A DNA stretch of 64,000 nucleotides. It comes from Akkermansia muciniphila. GTDB lineage: Bacteria; Verrucomicrobiota; Verrucomicrobiia; Verrucomicrobiales; Akkermansiaceae. Positions 61,391 to 64,000 of this stretch are shown piece after piece (within the stretch, counting starts at the first letter, position 1; every line of letters starts with the position of its first letter). Under the pieces are notes generated by a model. The model saw nothing but the letters and a program-made list of their open reading frames with translations. It was not told the origin of the DNA and did no database searches. The position numbers and the translations under genes were made by a program. The stretch lies in NCBI GenBank assembly GCA_945890645.1, contig CAMDCV010000002.1:156073-220072 (forward strand). The letters run 5' to 3'.

Positions 61391-61468
61391 GATTAAGCTC
61401 CGGTTCACGTATAGACAATGTCGAGACTCGCCAATCACGGCTAACTTGGCTCTTAAACCGGTTCATTC

Positions 61469-61810
61469 TCACCAAACAAAAGCAACAATCACGGCTAGGA
61501 CAAAATAGAACCAGCACCAATGCTGGACTGCGATCCCCCACATCTGATGAGCATCTTCCACAACTGTACCGACTACTTCAGACTTGCCATCGATTTCACG
61601 CATAACTTTTACTCGGTTCATCCAGCGGCCCAATCCCAAACATACGACTCCGGATGCTGCAATCGCAGCGATGACCATCTCTCGAAAGTGCCCCTTCGCG
61701 AAGTCCTTGCCGATCAGATTCACAGAGCAGACAAGGGCGATGAGCATCACTAGGGGGAAGACGACCAAAACCAGTAGCCCCGCGCCCCGCCATGAGAATG
61801 GAATGATCAT
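61469..61810 (-). CDS. Hypothetical membrane protein, probable gene cassette
   Basis: A 113-residue protein with three helices (MIIPFSWRGAGLLVLVVFPL, VIAAIAASGVVCLGLG, HWCWFYFVLAVIVAFVW) and a middle loop (SEVVGTVVEDAHQMWG) that is like DUF3592-type domains. Its start codon is 23 bases from a possible attC recombination point (61833). It may therefore be the most distal recognised cassette of the array. Confidence 0.6.
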   Translation of the reverse strand: MIIPFSWRGAGLLVLVVFPLVMLIALVCSVNLIGKDFAKGHFREMVIAAIAASGVVCLGLGRWMNRVKVMREIDGKSEVVGTVVEDAHQMWGIAVQHWCWFYFVLAVIVAFVW

Positions 61811-61826
61811 GAATTCTTAATTTAAT

Positions 61827-61950
61827 AATGAACGTGAAAGCGCTGGTTAAAGAAGGACGAGCTTGTAGTAGTAGTCCGATATAACACCCGCCGCCCTATT
61901 CGTCGGCAGCAGTTTTTTATCGCGTTGGAGAGTAGCGCTCATGGTTTGGC
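61827..61950 (-). other. Possible integron attC site D
   Basis: On the plus strand the outer boxes are AATGAAC (61827-61833) and GTTTGGC (61944-61950), with spacers GTGAAA and TCATG next to GCGCT and AGCGC arms. The left end AATGAACGTGAAAGCGC resembles site A (AGCGAACGTCAAAGCGC), and the 124-base length is close to site A. The inner stem beyond five pairs is weak, so this is the least certain of the four sites. Confidence 0.35.
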
Positions 61951-61994
61951 ACAAGGTCTTAGCTCGTGGCGCTCTTGTGGAATTTGCAGGTCAT

Positions 61995-62369
61995 TCAACA
62001 GGGGTTGATGCGGCTAGGCCAAAAGACCCAGCCATCTTTCGTCCTTTTACCTTCGAACCGTGGTCCACCTCCAAAAGTCTCACCGAATTGGTAACTACCC
62101 CAGACCCTAATCTTGTCACGCTCTCCTTCAATATTGACATTTACCCTAGTGGTTCTCCATGGCCTCCAAAAATTCGTTGCCTCAAAGCGCCGAAACTCCT
62201 CGGTGTTGAATTCTCTCTGAGCTCGAGCATGAGCAACCACGCACTTGCGATCGCGAAATCCAAGTCCCACTTCGTCAAACACTCGAATCTTTGAGTGACC
62301 GGGAATGGAACAACTGCTCAGCACGAGAAGTAGTATCGAGATTGCGGCAAATTTCGTGATTTGTTTCAT
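61995..62369 (-). CDS. Hypothetical lipoprotein
   Basis: A 124-residue lipoprotein: MKQITKFAAISILLLVLSSC has lipobox LSSC at Cys20. The mature part is rich in Arg, Phe and Gly (DEVGLGFRDRKCVVAHARAQ, FGETFGGGPRFEGKRTKDGW) and ends SRINPC. No known domain. It follows the VOC gene by 32 bases with no clear attC between them, so the two may form one two-gene cassette. Confidence 0.65.
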   Translation of the reverse strand: MKQITKFAAISILLLVLSSCSIPGHSKIRVFDEVGLGFRDRKCVVAHARAQREFNTEEFRRFEATNFWRPWRTTRVNVNIEGERDKIRVWGSYQFGETFGGGPRFEGKRTKDGWVFWPSRINPC

Positions 62370-62401
62370 TCGATTGCACTTCGCTATTGAAGCTGAGATT
62401 C

Positions 62402-62758
62402 TTATTTGTTGGTCTGACTGAGCATCATTCGGTTGCCAGAAGGGTCTTCCAGCAAACAGTATTGACTGCTCTTGCTTATTATCTTCCCTCCGTTCGATTC
62501 AATCTTAGAAGCCGAATCTTCCAAATCCACCACTTCTATATGTGGCAGCCATCCAGATGGGACATCAGGAAAAGTAGCATGTGAACAGATTCCCATTACA
62601 TCTTCACCATTGGCATCACGAACTTCATACGAAATATTATTGTCATCATCTGGAACCTCATCCAAATGAAGGCCTACTACCTCAGAGTAAAAGGTCGCTA
62701 CTTGTTTAGTATTGGGTGTGACCATCTCAACCCAGTAAACGCTATTAATCTTCTTCAT
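62402..62758 (-). CDS. VOC (glyoxalase/dioxygenase-like) superfamily protein, cassette gene
   Basis: A 118-residue single-domain VOC protein. It starts MKKINSVYWVEMVTPNTKQV at 62758, followed by TFYSEVVGLHLDEVPDD and the C-terminal LLEDPSGNRMMLSQ, the standard VOC ending with the metal-ligand-type Glu replaced. Such proteins include fosfomycin- and bleomycin-type resistance proteins and glyoxalases; the function here is unknown. The start is 26 bases after the recombination point of attC site C, consistent with a cassette. Confidence 0.85.
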   Translation of the reverse strand: MKKINSVYWVEMVTPNTKQVATFYSEVVGLHLDEVPDDDNNISYEVRDANGEDVMGICSHATFPDVPSGWLPHIEVVDLEDSASKIESNGGKIISKSSQYCLLEDPSGNRMMLSQTNK

Positions 62759-62777
62759 TATTCGGTGTGGTTTATTA

Positions 62778-62832
62778 GTCGAACGATAGAGTGGTGGCAC
62801 GGCGAAGCCTTGCCACCCTCGCCTAGTTAGGC
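62778..62832 (-). other. Probable integron attC site C
   Basis: A 55-base site. On the minus strand: R box GCCTAAC, eight-base spacer, stem GGTGGCA/TGCCACC with an inner GGC/GCC pair set and one unpaired base on each side, eight-base spacer, and R' box GTTCGAC. GCCTAAC fits the RYYYAAC consensus exactly, and the paired-box, unpaired-spacer, inner-stem layout is that of attC. The stop codon of the upstream cassette gene lies inside it, as is common. It resembles no terminator, since no T tract follows. Confidence 0.6.
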
Positions 62833-63176
62833 TTTGGTGTCTCCTCGAATGTAAAACCATCACAGGTTCCATCCCAGAGGTCGTCTCCGTAGGTAAAAAG
62901 TTCCAGGCACTTAGGACGCTTGGCGCGACAGTGGAGAACAGCCCCCATCCCGCTTGGAACGCCCGGCACGCGTATCAACGGGTCGAGCCCAGGAAACGGG
63001 TCGTCCTGGCTATCGAGCTCATCGCAAACAAAGTTGGTGTAGCTGCCGACGCCAGTGAATTCTCTGCTGAGCACGTGGAGGGAGGCGAATGGACCTTGGA
63101 GCCAAGGCTCGTCCTGCGCGATCCGTTCCAAGATGGCGCATTCCAACTCATTTGGTCGGGTTTGTCCGGGGTGCAT
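62823..63176 (-). CDS. Conserved hypothetical cassette protein
   Basis: A 117-residue soluble protein starting MHPGQTRPNELECAILERIA. It continues SLHVLSREFTGVGSYTNFVC and VPGVPSGMGAVLHCRAKRPK, then CLELFTYGDDLWDGTCDGFT. The regular order of these blocks suggests a folded, conserved family, but I do not recognise a named domain. The ATG is 15 bases after the recombination point of attC site B and the stop lies inside attC site C, so the gene is framed as a single mobile cassette. Confidence 0.75.
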   Translation of the reverse strand: MHPGQTRPNELECAILERIAQDEPWLQGPFASLHVLSREFTGVGSYTNFVCDELDSQDDPFPGLDPLIRVPGVPSGMGAVLHCRAKRPKCLELFTYGDDLWDGTCDGFTFEETPKPN

Positions 63177-63184
63177 TTTCTGTG

Positions 63185-63251
63185 GCCGAACGTCAAAGGT
63201 GAGGCACCCGGCTCCGCTGGGTTACCTCCACCGCCTTCTTCGCTGTTGGGG
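63185..63251 (-). other. Probable integron attC site B
   Basis: On the plus strand: box GCCGAAC, spacer GTCAAA, arm GGTGAGGCACCC, a nine-base loop, arm GGGTTACCTCCACC, a 12-base spacer and box GTTGGGG. The two arms pair over about 11 bases with an extrahelical G on one strand, the feature that sets strand choice in attC sites. The right-hand spacer is longer than usual. The R' box is 15 bases before the next start codon. Confidence 0.55.
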
Positions 63252-63269
63252 AAGGATTACCCTTACTGG

Positions 63270-63710
63270 TTATCTTGCCATCGCTCTAGATGGTCCAGAA
63301 CCTCCACTTTCACTTTCAATTGAAGAATAGTGGCCTCTGGAGCCCTCCCACAACCCAGTCCCATCACACTTTCGGCATGTACTCCTATCTCTACCTCCTC
63401 CGCATAAGCTACAACTTAGTTTGGCGGACTTTGGATTCCTTGACACCGAGCTGGCTGATGAACTTGTGGTGTAGCCACTTGGGTTTGACGAATAATTTGG
63501 AGTATATGACCCCGAATAGGAAGATTCGTAGTTAGAATATCCTGATGAATATGAATTTCTGTATTCTGCATTTTGGCGAGCTAAGTCTTGGTTCACTTCT
63601 CCTAATGCTCCAGCCAATGCGCCCATATCTGCTGCTGTGCAACTAACTAGTGTTGCTGCAGCAATGCTGCATACGATACTAGTTAGAATTTTTTTTATTT
63701 TGTTTTTCAT
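63270..63710 (-). CDS. Lipoprotein with DnaJ-type zinc motif, cassette gene
   Basis: A 146-residue lipoprotein. MKNKIKKILTSIVCSIAAAT followed by LVSC gives a lipobox at Cys24. The middle is a low-complexity Ser/Tyr/Gly region (SSGYSNYESSYSGSYTPNYS). Near the C-terminus CSLCGGGRDRSTCRKCDGTG forms two CxxCxGxG-type pairs as in the DnaJ zinc-finger, so it probably binds one zinc. The start at 63710 is 22 bases after the recombination point of attC site A. The Ser-rich tract is AT-rich compared with the surrounding chromosome. Confidence 0.75.
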   Translation of the reverse strand: MKNKIKKILTSIVCSIAAATLVSCTAADMGALAGALGEVNQDLARQNAEYRNSYSSGYSNYESSYSGSYTPNYSSNPSGYTTSSSASSVSRNPKSAKLSCSLCGGGRDRSTCRKCDGTGLWEGSRGHYSSIESESGGSGPSRAMAR

Positions 63711-63725
63711 AATGTGATTTCTTTT

Positions 63726-63850
63726 AGCGAACGTCAAAGCGCACCAATCCCTGACCGGGAGGCGAGCGTTGATGACAGGTTAGAGGTTGTATTCATAATG
63801 GAGATCCTAAACACAGCGCGATCAGGGATTGGGTGGGCATCTTGTTGTGC
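63726..63850 (-). other. Probable integron attC site A
   Basis: A 125-base site. On the plus strand: box AGCGAAC, spacer GTCAAA, arm GCGCACCAATCCCTGA, about 67 bases, arm TCAGGGATTGGGTGGGC, spacer ATCTT and box GTTGTGC. The arms pair over 15 of 17 positions, including an 11-base perfect stretch (63744-63754 with 63822-63832), with one extra base on one strand. Spacer lengths of 6 and 5 and the AAC/GTT box ends fit a long attC of the Vibrio-repeat size class. Confidence 0.55.
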
Positions 63851-63921
63851 CTCTTGGATTCATAAAGTAAGCGCAACACCCGAATCTTTACAAGTAGGAA
63901 GATTCGAGATGTTACTCTGAA

Positions 63922-64000
63922 ATGAAGACATACACTCAACTAACAGACGAAGAGCGAGCGGTGATTGGCAAGATGCTTTGTCATCGCCTCAGCATAAGAG
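63922..64000 (+). CDS. IS30-family transposase, N-terminal fragment at window edge
   Basis: The first 26 codons read MKTYTQLTDEERAVIGKMLC then HRLSIR, the helix-turn-helix start typical of IS30-family transposases (M-K-x-Y-x-Q-L-T-x-E-E-R). The gene continues beyond the window, so intactness and terminal inverted repeats cannot be judged. It begins 71 bases after attC-like site A, on the opposite strand from the cassette genes, and probably marks an insertion into the cassette array. Confidence 0.75.
   Translation, partial: MKTYTQLTDEERAVIGKMLCHRLSIR

Noticed and set aside
59428..61438. Extension of the cassette array leftwards over the GyrI-like, lipoprotein and membrane protein genes
   Set aside because: The genes look like cassette cargo and share the strand, but the spaces between them (60037-60110, 60528-60537, 61030-61066, 61391-61468) show no paired AAC/GTT boxes or attC-type stems.
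61941..62294. Plus-strand open frame of 117 codons
   Set aside because: It is antisense to the lipoprotein gene at 61995-62369, which has a convincing signal peptide and lipobox; the plus frame has no motif.
63714..63920. Plus-strand open frame of 68 codons
   Set aside because: It overlaps the attC-like site A hairpin and the start of the lipoprotein gene, has no recognisable motif, and reads as a chance frame.

Overview
The window looks like chromosomal DNA of a Verrucomicrobiota bacterium. This is inferred from gene content and style: an arylsulfatase, several GYF-domain membrane proteins, a separate ResB/CcsA pair with a long CcsA N-terminus, many small lineage-type lipoproteins, start codons that mostly lack a clear Shine-Dalgarno sequence, and no phage or plasmid backbone. 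No rRNA operon, CRISPR array or replication origin was seen. There is one tRNA, tRNA-Ala(GGC). No stretch over about 250 bases lacks a gene.

Layout. 1-6256 (all minus): a partial sulfatase and a sugar-catabolism operon (FucU/RbsD mutarotase, TIM-barrel isomerase, L-galactose/L-fucose-type aldo-keto reductase, zinc-type dehydrogenase, UxaE-type epimerase). A four-helix-bundle gene bounded by degenerate repeats interrupts the operon. Together these suggest use of sulfated L-fucose or L-galactose polysaccharides. 6342-17476 (minus): housekeeping genes dxr, cdsA, rpsU, ndh (with a perfect Rex-type operator), a PIN-toxin remnant, and the secA-yidC-yidD-rnpA-rpmH translocation block. 17662-31415: a SufR-like regulator, an oxidoreductase, a Ca2+/Na+ antiporter, an orphan ParA, a SWIM-SNF2 helicase with an unknown partner, small lipoproteins, a carbamoylputrescine-type amidase, an IscA-type protein and purU. 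31628-38034: small unknown genes, a ferric-type ABC importer and yebC. 38099-43757: thioredoxin-like protein, pgk-tpiA, and a sulfur amino acid block (cysE back to back with an Rrf2 regulator, then metX). 43776-50858: xerC with a possible secreted nuclease, an IF-1 paralogue, panC, an Mla-type ATPase, pgsA and tyrA. 50995-58827: tRNA-Ala, cytochrome c maturation genes (ccsA, resB) with an M28-like pseudoenzyme, a rhomboid protease and secG. 58995-64000: an acyl carrier protein with an apparent export signal, then a run of small unrelated genes all on the minus strand.

The most notable region is the right end. Four sites between 61827 and 63850 have the architecture of integron attC sites (paired outer boxes ending AAC/GTT, unpaired spacers, an inner stem with extrahelical bases). 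Three of them share the string GAACGTCAAAG or a close variant on the plus strand. Each site lies a few bases to about 26 bases upstream of the start codon of the next minus-strand gene. This supports an integron cassette array, or a cluster of attC sites without an integrase, whose promoter-proximal end and any intI would lie to the right of the window. An IS30-family transposase gene starts at the right edge. Nothing here was checked by database search; family names rest on recognised motifs.
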